Assembly (NCBI GenBank): GCA_015548865.1
Contig: JADMXW010000020.1
Span: 44,656 to 108,655, forward strand
Length of the DNA stretch: 64,000 nt
Reading direction: 5' to 3'
DNA from: Serratia marcescens
GTDB taxonomy: Bacteria; Pseudomonadota; Gammaproteobacteria; Enterobacterales; Enterobacteriaceae
Shown in pieces: positions 28,601 to 36,093 of the stretch. A program made the translations under genes and the position numbers. Every line of letters starts with the position of its first letter. Position 1 is the stretch's first letter. The notes under the pieces were generated by a model. That model searched no databases. It saw only the letters and a program-made list of their open reading frames with translations, and had not been told where the DNA came from.

Positions 28601-29802
28601 TGCGGCACGGCTTCAACCGCCGTGGAAGAGAGACCAAATAGCAGAGGTGTAGGCTCAAGGGCTGTTCCCTCCTTCATCACCGACAACAGATGTGCACTGT
28701 CCCCGGCATCACCGAACAGCAGTGCGCCACACAGGCGTCCGGCGCGAAAAATCAGTTGGCGATAACGCGGCGTCAACGGATCAAACAACGTATGGACATC
28801 GTCATCCGCCTGCGGTGTCAACTCACCGGTACTGACCACCTCAATCCCGGTAACTTTGAGGCGCGTGGCCAGCATTTCCGAGTGATAATCCTCAACGGGT
28901 TGACCAGCCAAACGCTGCGCAAGCACATGTGCTTGCGCCAGACAAGGCGCAACCAGCCCAAACGTTTCACCTTGCAGTTCGCAGCACTCACCTAACGCAC
29001 TGATAGCACTGTCCTGTGTGCGCAACTGACCATCGACCAGAATGCCTCGCGCACAGGGCACACCGCTGTTACGCGCCAGTCCGCATTCCGGCTGAATGCC
29101 TGTCGCCACGACCACCAGCCCTGCGGGCAGGCTACGGCCATCCGTTAACAGCACCTGCACAACGCTGCTTTTCCCCAGCAGAGCGGCAACATTTACCGAC
29201 ATGAGGCACTGGATTCCTCGCGTTTGCAGCGACGCCACCAGCAGCGCACTGGCGGTTGCGTCCAGTTGTCGATCCATCAAGATCGATGAACGATGCAGTA
29301 ACGTCACTTGTGCACCTCGCTGCCGCAGTGCTGCCGCAGCTTCAATGCCGAGCAATCCTCCACCGATCACCACCACGGGAACGTTGGCACGCACCGCTGC
29401 AAGCATGGCATCGACATCTTCTCGGGTGCGAAACCCCACCACCCCCGCCAGATGAATACCAGACCACGGCGGCATCATCGGACGTGCTCCAGTGGCAATT
29501 ACCAAATGGTCATAACCGATTTCACCGCATGCTGTGACAACACGGCATCGTTCGCGATCAATGTGGTGTACGGTCTCCCCCAGGCGATAACAAACACCGT
29601 GCTCAGGCGCTACTGCGGGCAACAGGATCTCCGTAAAGGATTTTTCCCCTCCCAACACCGGGGAAAGCATAATGCGGTTATAGCTGGCACAGGATTCAGC
29701 ACCGACTACCGTGATTTGGAAACGATCCCCAGCTGTGTTCAGCAGGTTTTCCACCAGTCGAGCGCTGGCCATGCCATTGCCGATAATCACCAGTCGCTTC
29801 AT
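25675..29802 (-). CDS. nasB: Fused NasC-NasB: nitrate reductase electron-transfer domain plus nitrite reductase
   Basis: One 1375-codon frame covers what are two genes in Klebsiella. Residues 1-406 are a NasC-type FAD/NAD(P)H oxidoreductase (VIIGNGMAS; VVVIGGGLLGIEAAAALR). From Met407 a full NirB-type nitrite reductase begins: FAD/NAD module (VVGHGMVGHHF; VIGGGLLGLEAANALR), BFD-like [2Fe-2S] clusters (CSCHNV, CGGC), sulfite/nitrite reductase domain with siroheme-[4Fe-4S] ligands (CVGSTWC, then SGCTREC), and a C-terminal NirD-like Rieske-type domain (about 1265-1370). It would pass NADH electrons to NasA and reduce nitrite to ammonium. The join retains an internal Shine-Dalgarno and ATG, so a separate NasB may also be made. 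Confidence 0.9.
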   Translation of the reverse strand: MKRLVIIGNGMASARLVENLLNTAGDRFQITVVGAESCASYNRIMLSPVLGGEKSFTEILLPAVAPEHGVCYRLGETVHHIDRERCRVVTACGEIGYDHLVIATGARPMMPPWSGIHLAGVVGFRTREDVDAMLAAVRANVPVVVIGGGLLGIEAAAALRQRGAQVTLLHRSSILMDRQLDATASALLVASLQTRGIQCLMSVNVAALLGKSSVVQVLLTDGRSLPAGLVVVATGIQPECGLARNSGVPCARGILVDGQLRTQDSAISALGECCELQGETFGLVAPCLAQAHVLAQRLAGQPVEDYHSEMLATRLKVTGIEVVSTGELTPQADDDVHTLFDPLTPRYRQLIFRAGRLCGALLFGDAGDSAHLLSVMKEGTALEPTPLLFGLSSTAVEAVPQSVRSRMMSKPVLIVVGHGMVGHHFLEQLVERCLHQQYHIVVFGEERYPAYDRVHLSEYFAGRTAADLSMVQADFFERHDIELRIQCEVTAIDRQRRCVIDAQGRETPYDQLVLATGSYPFVPPLAGSDRDGCLVYRTLDDLDAIADCAAQSHSGVVIGGGLLGLEAANALRQLGLETHVVEFAPRLMAVQLDDGGAAMLRRKIEALGVQVHTGKATQAIVEGSVARHRLCFADGSELESDLVLFSAGIRPRDQLARDAGLEIGTRGGIVINDVGQTSDANIYAIGECACWQQQVFGLVAPGYQMARSVASSFAGQGQPFTGADMSTKLKLLGVEVASIGDAHGKTAGSQHYQWHDGPREVYKSIVVSQDGKRLLGAVLVGDSSEYTTLLQMKLNDMTLPAHPETLILPAHEGAPAKGLGVAALPATAQICSCHNVTKADICAAVASGCHELGAIKSCTKAGTGCGGCVPLVKQVMEYELMQSGVEVKKDICEHFAYDRQALYHLIRINDIRTFDDLIARYGHGRGCEICKPLVGSILASCWNDYLLQPQHLPLQDTNDRFFANIQKDGTYSVVPRIPAGEITPEALIAIGLVAQRYQLYTKITGGQRVDLFGARVEQLPAIWQALLDAGFETGHAYGKSLRTVKSCVGSTWCRYGVQDSTALAIQLENRYKGLRAPHKIKMAVSGCTRECAEAQSKDIGVIATDKGWNLYVCGNGGMKPRHADLFASDLDTDTLIRYIDRLLMFYIRTGDRLQRTSTWMDNLEGGIDYLREVVIDDVLGVADTLESDMQRVVDSYQCEWRTTLENPDRLALFRSFINSDVPDEGVVQCVERGQLRPALRDAIAINVAEMGVAAEGWTCVGTVADIPPNAGMAARVGEQQIALFHLAGHTPRIYALDNHEPGSAVNVLYRGIVGDVDGVPVVISPLYKRRIRLEDGISPDDGSQLARAWPVKIEQGKIWVAHCAMTQFSPVAEAS
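28579..28593 (-). promoter_or_regulatory. Internal ribosome site and tandem ATG at the NasC/NasB join
   Basis: Minus strand AGGAG (28593-28589), four bases, ATG (28584) and a second ATG (28581) followed by AGTAAG (Ser-Lys). Spacing to the second ATG is seven bases. It lies exactly where stand-alone NasB proteins begin (MSKPVLIVVGHG). Confidence 0.7.
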
Positions 29803-29817
29803 ACATCTACTCGCTCA

Positions 29818-30613
29818 TCAAGCTGCTTTGGGCTGTTTTTCATACAAAAAATAGAGCACCTGCTGGCGATACTGGTGGTAGCGCGGATCGTCCGCCAGTG
29901 TGACCCGAGATCGTGGCCGTGGCAGATCGACAGTCATGATCTCCCCCACCGTGGCCGCAGGGCCGTTGGTCATCATCAATACCCGGTCCGACAGCAACAC
30001 GGCTTCGTCAACATCGTGGGTAATCAACACAATCGTGGTATTTAGCCGTTGCTGAATATCCATCACGGCATCTTGTAAATGCGCGCGCGTTAACGCATCC
30101 AGTGCACCAAACGGCTCATCCATCAGTAGCACTTTGGGTTTCATTGCCAGCGCGCGCGCAATGCCAACGCGCTGCTTCATGCCACCGGAAATTTCGTTAG
30201 GCCGCTTATCGATAGCGTGCCCCATATGCACCAGTTCGAGGTTATGCAAAATCCACTCATGGCGTTCCGCTTTACTCATGGCGCGACGTAGCACCTGATT
30301 AACCGCCAGCTCCACATTCTGGTAGGTGGTGAGCCACGGCAGCAGTGAGTGGTTCTGAAACACGACAGCTCGCTCCGGCCCCGGTCCAGTAATTTCGCGG
30401 TTATCGCAGAGCAACCCGCCATCACTTGGTGCAGTCAACCCGGCGAATCAGGTTGAGTAACGTGGATTTACCACATCCCGAGTGACCAATAAGACTGAGG
30501 GTTTCACCGGACCGGATATCAAAGCTGACGTTGTCCAATGCCAGAAACTCGCCACTAGCGGTCGAAAAACGCTGGCTCACTTGCTGGACTTGTATAATTG
30601 GCGCTGAAGACAT
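29818..30613 (-). pseudogene. nasD: Nitrate ABC transporter ATPase NasD, frameshifted
   Basis: The ATPase of the NasFED nitrate importer. Two frames are needed: MSSAPIIQVQQVSQRF to STLLNLI (Walker A GHSGCGKST) and, in another frame, GGLLCDNREITG through the signature ISGGMKQRVGIARAL, Walker B VLLMDEPFGALD and the H-loop VLITHDVDEA. Reading through minus-strand CTGATTCGCCGGG shows one extra C after ATT (plus-strand base 30445); removing it restores NLIAGLTAPSDGGLL. As written, translation stops at VDCTK after the Walker A. This is a recent one-base insertion or a sequencing error, since the rest is intact. Confidence 0.88.
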
Positions 30614-30625
30614 TGCGGTATCCTC

Positions 30626-31555
30626 TTATTGATTGTCGTAACTAAAACGTTTTGCCAGCGACATCAGTCCCTGCTCCAGCAACAACCCAACAACGCCGAT
30701 AACCAGAATGGCGATCAAAATGTTTTCGACGTTAAGGTTGTTCCACTCATTCCAGATCCAGAAGCCGATACCAATGCCTCCGGTCAGCATCTCAGCGGCA
30801 ACGATCACCAACCAGGCAATACCGATAGACAAACGCACACCGGTTAGCACATGCGGCAGCACGGCAGGAAAGAGGATTTTCCACATCAGATTCCATTCGG
30901 AGAGATTCAGCACACGCGCTACGTTCAGGTAGTCCTGTGGAATACGACGCACACCTTCTGCCGTATTGAGGATCATTGGCCAAATCGAACAGATAAAAAT
31001 GGTCCAACTGGAGGCGGGTTCTGCACGCTGAAACAGCAGCAACCCGATCGGCAACCAGGCAAGGGGGCTGACTGGGCGCAGCAGCGCGATAACAGGGTTA
31101 AACATGCCAGCGAGAAAGCGAAAGCGCCCAATCATGAATCCAGCGGGAATGCCCACCAATGCAGCCAACCCAAATCCAATAGCGACGCGTTTCAAAGAGG
31201 CCAATACGTTCCAGCCAATGCCCTGATCGTTAGGGCCAGCGATATAAAAAGGATCGGCGAACAGTGCGGCAGCTGATTGCGCTGTCTGCCACGGCGTCGG
31301 GAACCCTTCACTATTGAGAGCGGCCACTTGCCACACACTCAGCAGCAGCAATATTCCCAACAACGCGGGCAATATTGCCTGCGCCACCCGGCGAACCCGC
31401 CCCGTCCAGCGAGGCGCCCGCGCTATGGGTTGGGTAATCGTTGAAGATGGCGCTGGTTGACGTGTCGCTTCCGGCAATGGGAGTACCTGCGCACTGCGCA
31501 GATCCGTTTCTGCAACCTCTGCCACAATCGGAACAACTTGTGCCTGAGCTTTCAT
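30626..31555 (-). CDS. nasE: Nitrate ABC transporter permease NasE (NrtB family)
   Basis: Inner-membrane permease, 309 residues. After a Pro/Arg-rich cytoplasmic N terminus (1-60) come six hydrophobic segments. The binding-protein-dependent transport signature lies near residues 150-260 (GIPAGFMIGRFRFLAGMFNP; ISPLAWLPIGLLLF-like LRPVSPLAWLPI). It starts two bases after the nasF stop codon and ends 12 bases before nasD, so all three are co-transcribed. Confidence 0.93.
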   Translation of the reverse strand: MKAQAQVVPIVAEVAETDLRSAQVLPLPEATRQPAPSSTITQPIARAPRWTGRVRRVAQAILPALLGILLLLSVWQVAALNSEGFPTPWQTAQSAAALFADPFYIAGPNDQGIGWNVLASLKRVAIGFGLAALVGIPAGFMIGRFRFLAGMFNPVIALLRPVSPLAWLPIGLLLFQRAEPASSWTIFICSIWPMILNTAEGVRRIPQDYLNVARVLNLSEWNLMWKILFPAVLPHVLTGVRLSIGIAWLVIVAAEMLTGGIGIGFWIWNEWNNLNVENILIAILVIGVVGLLLEQGLMSLAKRFSYDNQ

Positions 31556-31557
31556 GG

Positions 31558-32820
31558 CTAGCCTCGCTTATTCACACTAAAACCGTTGGCGTATCCCACC
31601 GGATCGCTGCCATCCCAGCGGATGCCGTCGATGAGCGTGCTGCTGCGCATGTCGCTGCCCGGTAGCGGCACGTTGCCTACACTGCTTGCAGCCTGCTTGT
31701 AAAGTTCAATACGGTTGATTTTTTTGGCTATCGCCAGATAATCCGGATCGCTGTCGAGTAGGCCCCAGCGTCGGTGCTGTGTCAGAAACCACATACCGTC
31801 TGACAGGTAGGGATAATTCACCGCGCCATCACGGTAGAAACGCATGGCGTGCTCGTCTTTCCAATGCTTACCCATGCCGTTGTCGTAGTTGCCCTGAATA
31901 CGCTCGACGATCTGCTCTGCTTTGGTGTTGACATAAGCGCGTCCGGCGATAACGGCAGCCGTTTCGCGCCGATTTTCATCTGAAGTATCAATCCAGCGCC
32001 CGGCATCCAGCACGGCTGCTGCCAGCGCGCGGGCACTGTGTGGGTTTTCATCGGCCCACGCGGCGCGGGTGCCTAATACTTTCTCGGGATGATCGGGCCA
32101 AACCTCCTGCGAGGTCGCGGCGGTAAAACCAATTCCTTCACTAATGGCACGCTGGTTCCAAGGCTCACCCACGCAGCAGCCGACCATGTTGCCAATCTTC
32201 ATGTTCATTACCATTTGCGGTGGAGGCACTACCACGGTGCGGATATCGTTGAACGGATGAATACCCGACGCAGCCAGCCAGTAGTAAAGCCACATGGCAT
32301 GGGTGCCGGTGGGGAACGTGTGCGCGAATGTGTGCGTGCCGGGTGCACTGGCGGCAATAAATTGCTTCAGTGAAGCACCATCAGTCACACCTGCATCACG
32401 CAGTGCATTAGCCAGTGTGATACCCTGCCCGTTCTGATTCAGTGTCATCAGTACGGCCATATCGTGTTGTGGACCTGCCAGTCCCAGTTGCAAACCGTAA
32501 ACCTGGCCGTAGAGAATATGTGCCGCATCCAGTTCACCGGAAACCAGCTTGTCTCTCACAGCGGCCCAGCTCGCCTCTTTGCTCGGGACAATGTTGATAC
32601 CGTATTTCTTGTCGAAACCTTTTTCTGCTGCCATGACGACCGAAGCACAATCGGTCAGAGGAATAAAACCGACGCGGATAGTGGTTTTTTCCGGTGCATC
32701 AGAACCTGCCGCCCAAACGTTATTCATTAATCCCGGTAATAAAAAACTTCCGCCGAGTGCGGCACTTCCCGCGAGAAACTGGCGGCGGGAAAACGACTTG
32801 TTGTTTTTCGTCTCACTCAT
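31558..32820 (-). CDS. nasF: Nitrate-binding protein NasF (NrtA family), Tat-exported
   Basis: Periplasmic nitrate/nitrite-binding component, 420 residues from ATG 32820 (MSETKNNK). A twin-arginine leader is clear (FSRRQFLAGSAALGGSFLLP, residues 9-28). Family stretches: GFIPLTDCASVVMAAEKGF and NMKIGNMVGCCVGEPWNQRA. The frame is open further upstream, but that would cover the leader terminator. First gene of nasF-E-D-CB-A-cobA. Confidence 0.93.
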   Translation of the reverse strand: MSETKNNKSFSRRQFLAGSAALGGSFLLPGLMNNVWAAGSDAPEKTTIRVGFIPLTDCASVVMAAEKGFDKKYGINIVPSKEASWAAVRDKLVSGELDAAHILYGQVYGLQLGLAGPQHDMAVLMTLNQNGQGITLANALRDAGVTDGASLKQFIAASAPGTHTFAHTFPTGTHAMWLYYWLAASGIHPFNDIRTVVVPPPQMVMNMKIGNMVGCCVGEPWNQRAISEGIGFTAATSQEVWPDHPEKVLGTRAAWADENPHSARALAAAVLDAGRWIDTSDENRRETAAVIAGRAYVNTKAEQIVERIQGNYDNGMGKHWKDEHAMRFYRDGAVNYPYLSDGMWFLTQHRRWGLLDSDPDYLAIAKKINRIELYKQAASSVGNVPLPGSDMRSSTLIDGIRWDGSDPVGYANGFSVNKRG

Positions 32821-32867
32821 CAACGCGACCCTTACGTCAACAGCCGGTAGGACTGTAAAAAACAAAA

Positions 32868-32914
32868 AAAGGCGTCCATAAGCCATGCGCGAATGCATGC
32901 TGATGGACGCCTTT
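32868..32914 (-). terminator. Leader terminator of the nasF operon (NasR antitermination target)
   Basis: A perfect 12-pair stem (32868-32879 with 32903-32914; AAAGGCGTCCAT type) with a 23-base apical part that can itself pair (CATGC/GCATG). On the minus strand it is followed by a T-run, about 50 bases before the nasF start. In Klebsiella the equivalent hairpin stops transcription unless nitrate-bound NasR acts. The upstream bases 32915-32960 hold a second, weaker fold, expected to be the NasR recognition hairpin. Confidence 0.8.
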
Positions 32915-33030
32915 GCCCGTATTCCCTCTCGACCGCCGTTGGCAAAGGGAGAACACTTTATGAAATTCATTGTATGAACCTGTTGCGATACCCGTTGTTT
33001 CGCAATGATTCATCGCTGTACAAAGTTAAA

Positions 33031-33046
33031 AGCAACAAACATACCA
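33031..33046 (-). promoter_or_regulatory. Candidate sigma54 promoter of nasF
   Basis: Minus strand TGGTATGTTTGTTGCT matches the -24/-12 pattern TGGYAYR-N4-TTGCW with ten bases between GG and GC. Transcription would start near 33020, giving a leader of about 200 nt that includes the terminator hairpin. Klebsiella nasF is also sigma54/NtrC driven. Confidence 0.6.
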
Positions 33047-33200
33047 ACATTGCCGTAACACACCAAAAACCACAAACAATGTGTGATAAAACACAGTTAA
33101 CACGATAAATTGCAGGGATATAACGTTAGGGATGAGATCTGAATAGGCATTGCCAGCCATTGGGCAATCGTCACATAGACGGCGATACACCGCACGGGAT

Positions 33201-33239
33201 TGCACACTAATCTGGCAACGTACGCACGATTAGTGTGCA
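33201..33239. promoter_or_regulatory. Candidate NtrC enhancer sites
   Basis: A perfect 12-base inverted repeat TGCACACTAATC/GATTAGTGTGCA with 15 bases between. The right part (33223-33239) reads CGCAC-N7-GTGCA, one mismatch from the NtrC pattern TGCAC-N7-GTGCA; the left arm begins TGCAC. It lies about 155-190 bases upstream of the sigma54 site, a normal enhancer distance. It is also just beyond the nasR stop, so a terminator role is possible, but no T-run follows. Confidence 0.5.
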
Positions 33240-33261
33240 TCTTAAGCCCCTTTCGGCGGCG

Positions 33262-34554
33262 TCAGGGTTTACTCTGAAATACCTCTGCTACCGCCAACAT
33301 AGCAGTGGCAATTTCCACCAACTTTTTATTTTGGCTCATTGCCATGCTGCGCAGCGTTTTATACGCTTCATCCTCGGTTATACCGCGATGCTGCATCAGC
33401 ATGCCTTTGGCGCGATCGATCTGCTTACGCTCGGTCAAAGAGGCCCGCATTTCTGTTAATGCGCTATCGAGGAGTTGTAAACGACGTGATTGCGTCTGCA
33501 CTAACGATAACAAGGAACGCCCCAACTGCGGACAAACACCATCACTGCTGATCCATTGTGCTGCAGCTTGTGAAGCCGCCATATCCTCACCTGGCATAAA
33601 TACTGAATAGCCATGCGCATGCTCCTGCTGTTGTTCAAGCAAGTTTTCAACGCTGGCGGCCTGATCGCGACAGGCCTCTTCTGCGGCCGCGATACGCTGC
33701 TGGCATAGAGCCATCAACGTCTGCTCCAAGGCATCCTCCAGGCATTTCATGCCATCGATACGTTCTGTCGCCAGTGCAAACCAACGCATGCTTTCTCCTG
33801 CGTTCAGCGTGCCCGATGCCATGCGCGTGCAGGCAATACGTCGCAAACGTTCAAACTCACGATCGGTGCCCAGATGTTGCCAGCGAGACTTGTTTTCATC
33901 ATCGGCAAACTCGACAAAAGTATCGAAACAACGTTCTTGTCGCTCAATCAAATCTAATAATGCTTGCTGGCGATCCGGGGTAAATGCGCCCGTTGCAAAG
34001 GCCGCAGCACCCAGCGCGCGCTCTTGCCCAGCAAACTCTTTTCCCTGCATAAAGCTGAACATGGCAATCAACGCCCGAGCAATGCCCGGCTCCGCTGCGG
34101 TATCAGATACCTCAAAAACCAGCGCCAGCAGGTGGCGAATAGTATCGTTGAATGCGGTCATCACTTCTGGCTGAGCCAGACTGCGCTGCCGTATCTTATG
34201 GCGCAATGCCGGCAGCAAACTGAGACTGTAAACCACACTCGCAGCCCGGCTGAATAGACGACTTGCCTGAGGCAAAAGGTCAGTGCGTTGCTCCAGTTGT
34301 AACAGATGGGCCATCACTTGCGCCTGCGCAAGCCCTACATCCTGCTCGCGCACTATCAGTTCGTCAGGAGCAACCCCCTCTTGTGCACACAAAAACAGGT
34401 TCGAGGTTCCGCGCTCCCGTTGCAGCATATGCACCAGTTGGCTGATCTTGCCAACCAGCTCGCCACTTTGCAGCAAACAGCGAAGACTGTTCAGTTCACA
34501 CTGCCGCGAGGTCATCAAAAATTGCAGGGTGGTTTCAGGATTCGCTACCATCAT
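33262..34554 (-). CDS. nasR: Nitrate/nitrite-responsive antiterminator NasR
   Basis: Positive regulator that binds nitrate or nitrite with its NIT domain and the nasF leader RNA with its ANTAR domain. The chosen start is the ATG pair at 34554/34551 (MMVANPETT), giving 430 residues. The NIT domain covers about 30-300 (LQRERGTSNLFLCA). The C-terminal ANTAR domain is clear (LTERKQIDRAKGMLMQHRGI, then EDEAYKTLRSMAM). It is transcribed in the same direction as, and separately from, nasF. Confidence 0.94.
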   Translation of the reverse strand: MMVANPETTLQFLMTSRQCELNSLRCLLQSGELVGKISQLVHMLQRERGTSNLFLCAQEGVAPDELIVREQDVGLAQAQVMAHLLQLEQRTDLLPQASRLFSRAASVVYSLSLLPALRHKIRQRSLAQPEVMTAFNDTIRHLLALVFEVSDTAAEPGIARALIAMFSFMQGKEFAGQERALGAAAFATGAFTPDRQQALLDLIERQERCFDTFVEFADDENKSRWQHLGTDREFERLRRIACTRMASGTLNAGESMRWFALATERIDGMKCLEDALEQTLMALCQQRIAAAEEACRDQAASVENLLEQQQEHAHGYSVFMPGEDMAASQAAAQWISSDGVCPQLGRSLLSLVQTQSRRLQLLDSALTEMRASLTERKQIDRAKGMLMQHRGITEDEAYKTLRSMAMSQNKKLVEIATAMLAVAEVFQSKP

Positions 34555-34752
34555 ATTACTCCGCGTACAGGTATTCTTTTCGGACACACCGCTATCAGAG
34601 CGATGAGACAGATAACTGCAAAAATCGAGCCAACCTGGCTGGCAATGCAAATAAACAATGTTGCACAAAATAGTGTGACAATAATCAAGCCGGTAAATAG
34701 GCAATAATGTTATTTACTGGCATGATAATTCGTTGCGTTTTGGAGTCGTATT

Positions 34753-35112
34753 ATGATGAACCATTTAGAGTTACAAGCCTTACGCCAACTATTTTTTATG
34801 AGCATCGAGGAAGCGGCTACCTATATTGCTCAAGGTGCTGAAAGCGAAAACTGGCGCTTATGGGAAAGTGGCTCACAGCCTATACCCACAGAGGTTATTG
34901 ATACTTTAGTGTTGATGAATAAAAAACGTAAGCAACGACTCAATGCGATCATCGAAAAAATTAATAATCGGATTGGTAATAATACCATGCGTTTTTTCCC
35001 TGATTATGCTGACTTTCGCACTGTTTATACCGAAGGTGATTATATTGAGTGGAAAATTTATCAATCTGTTGCCGCTGAACTTTACGCACACAATTTGGAA
35101 CGGTTATGTTAA
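34753..35112 (+). CDS. ydiL: YdiL, putative HTH-type regulator
   Basis: A 119-residue protein matching E. coli YdiL, notably in the C-terminal stretch IIEKINNRIGNNTMRFFPD and in IYQSVAAELYAHNLERLC. The YdiL family has a Cro/C1-like helix-turn-helix in the N-terminal half (residues about 9-45) and an unknown C-terminal part. TTGGAG lies ten bases before the ATG pair. In E. coli it also stands at the head of the ydi region. A role as local regulator is inference. Confidence 0.92.
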   Translation: MMNHLELQALRQLFFMSIEEAATYIAQGAESENWRLWESGSQPIPTEVIDTLVLMNKKRKQRLNAIIEKINNRIGNNTMRFFPDYADFRTVYTEGDYIEWKIYQSVAAELYAHNLERLC

Positions 35113-35121
35113 GGATAATAG

Positions 35122-35637
35122 ATGACTCATTCGATTATTTTAGTCGGTCCGCGCGCTTCCGGTAAAACGACCGTTGGGAAAATGCTGGCAACCCGACTAC
35201 ATCGGCATTTCATTGATACTGACGATGTGGTGCAAAAACAAACAAATAAAACCATCGCTCAAATCGTTGATGAGCAGGGCTGGGATCGTTTTCGCGAAAT
35301 CGAAAGTCAGATTCTCACGGAAGTCATGTTTAGCAATGCCGTGGTGGCCACCGGTGGTGGCATGGTCATCTCGGAAAAAAACCGTCACTATATGAAAAAT
35401 AACGGTATTGTATTTTACCTTGCCACCTCTGCCGAAACTGTGGTGGCGCGACTGAAATCAAACCCAGCAGTAAGCCAACGTCCATCGCTCACAGGCTTGT
35501 CTATTACCGAGGAGATTACCGGTATTATTGAACAACGGGCTCCCCTTTATCAGGAAAGTGCGCATTACATCATCGATGCTAATAAAGACAAAGCCGAGGT
35601 ATTACAACAAATTTACGCACTCTGCATCCCGTTATAA
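35122..35637 (+). CDS. aroL: Shikimate kinase, AroL type
   Basis: Phosphorylates shikimate to shikimate 3-phosphate. It has 171 residues. Walker A GPRASGKTT at residues 9-17, the shikimate-binding DTDD near 33-36, TGGGMV near 79-84, and the lid region with RPSLTG near 118-123. It resembles E. coli AroL more than AroK (MKNNGIVFYL, REIESQ). It starts nine bases after ydiL, so the two are probably co-transcribed. E. coli has aroL elsewhere, so its place within the ydi cluster is notable. Confidence 0.92.
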   Translation: MTHSIILVGPRASGKTTVGKMLATRLHRHFIDTDDVVQKQTNKTIAQIVDEQGWDRFREIESQILTEVMFSNAVVATGGGMVISEKNRHYMKNNGIVFYLATSAETVVARLKSNPAVSQRPSLTGLSITEEITGIIEQRAPLYQESAHYIIDANKDKAEVLQQIYALCIPL

Positions 35638-36093
35638 TGTGTGGCAAAATGCTAAGGGGTTGCCTATTTTTACCACACACACCGTTTATTGAGAGACAAA
35701 TCACAGATCAGGAATTTTATTATTTCTGAGGAAATCACTATTCGCCTCAAGAGAAATTAACCAATACAACAGATTCTTCCGAGTGTTACACATCCGTTTC
35801 TTTTTCATTGAGTAAATAGAATGACATATCAGGGTTTTCAACATGAAAATTAACATCAATAACATTTTACGGGTTTGCCGATAGAGACAATCTATGAATT
35901 AATAAAAAAAAAGGAATTATTCATTTTTTAAAAGGATTGTTAGCATCAAAACATCTTAAAAACCGGCCATAAATCTGTAGGTTATGTCAATTAAACACGA
36001 CAGGATACCAAGACAAGGCGGGTATTATGCATCGGGGCAGGAAAACGACAGGGTTTCCTTTTTAATCCGGGCGTTTTTCTCACAAGGCTAACT
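35638..36093. other. Intergenic region aroL-ydiM
   Basis: 456 AT-rich bases without a convincing ORF. An imperfect hairpin just after aroL (TGTGG at 35639, CCACA at 35676) may end that transcript. The rest is expected to hold the ydiM promoter; I see no clear operator. Confidence 0.5.

Noticed and set aside
29308..30045. Plus-strand 245-codon frame
   Set aside because: Antisense across the nasB/nasD boundary; no support.
30422..30613. A separate 63-codon gene before nasD
   Set aside because: It is the true N terminus of NasD with Walker A, separated only by a one-base frameshift.
33201..33239. Terminator of nasR
   Set aside because: The inverted repeat has no T-run on the minus strand and fits NtrC half-sites better; not fully excluded.
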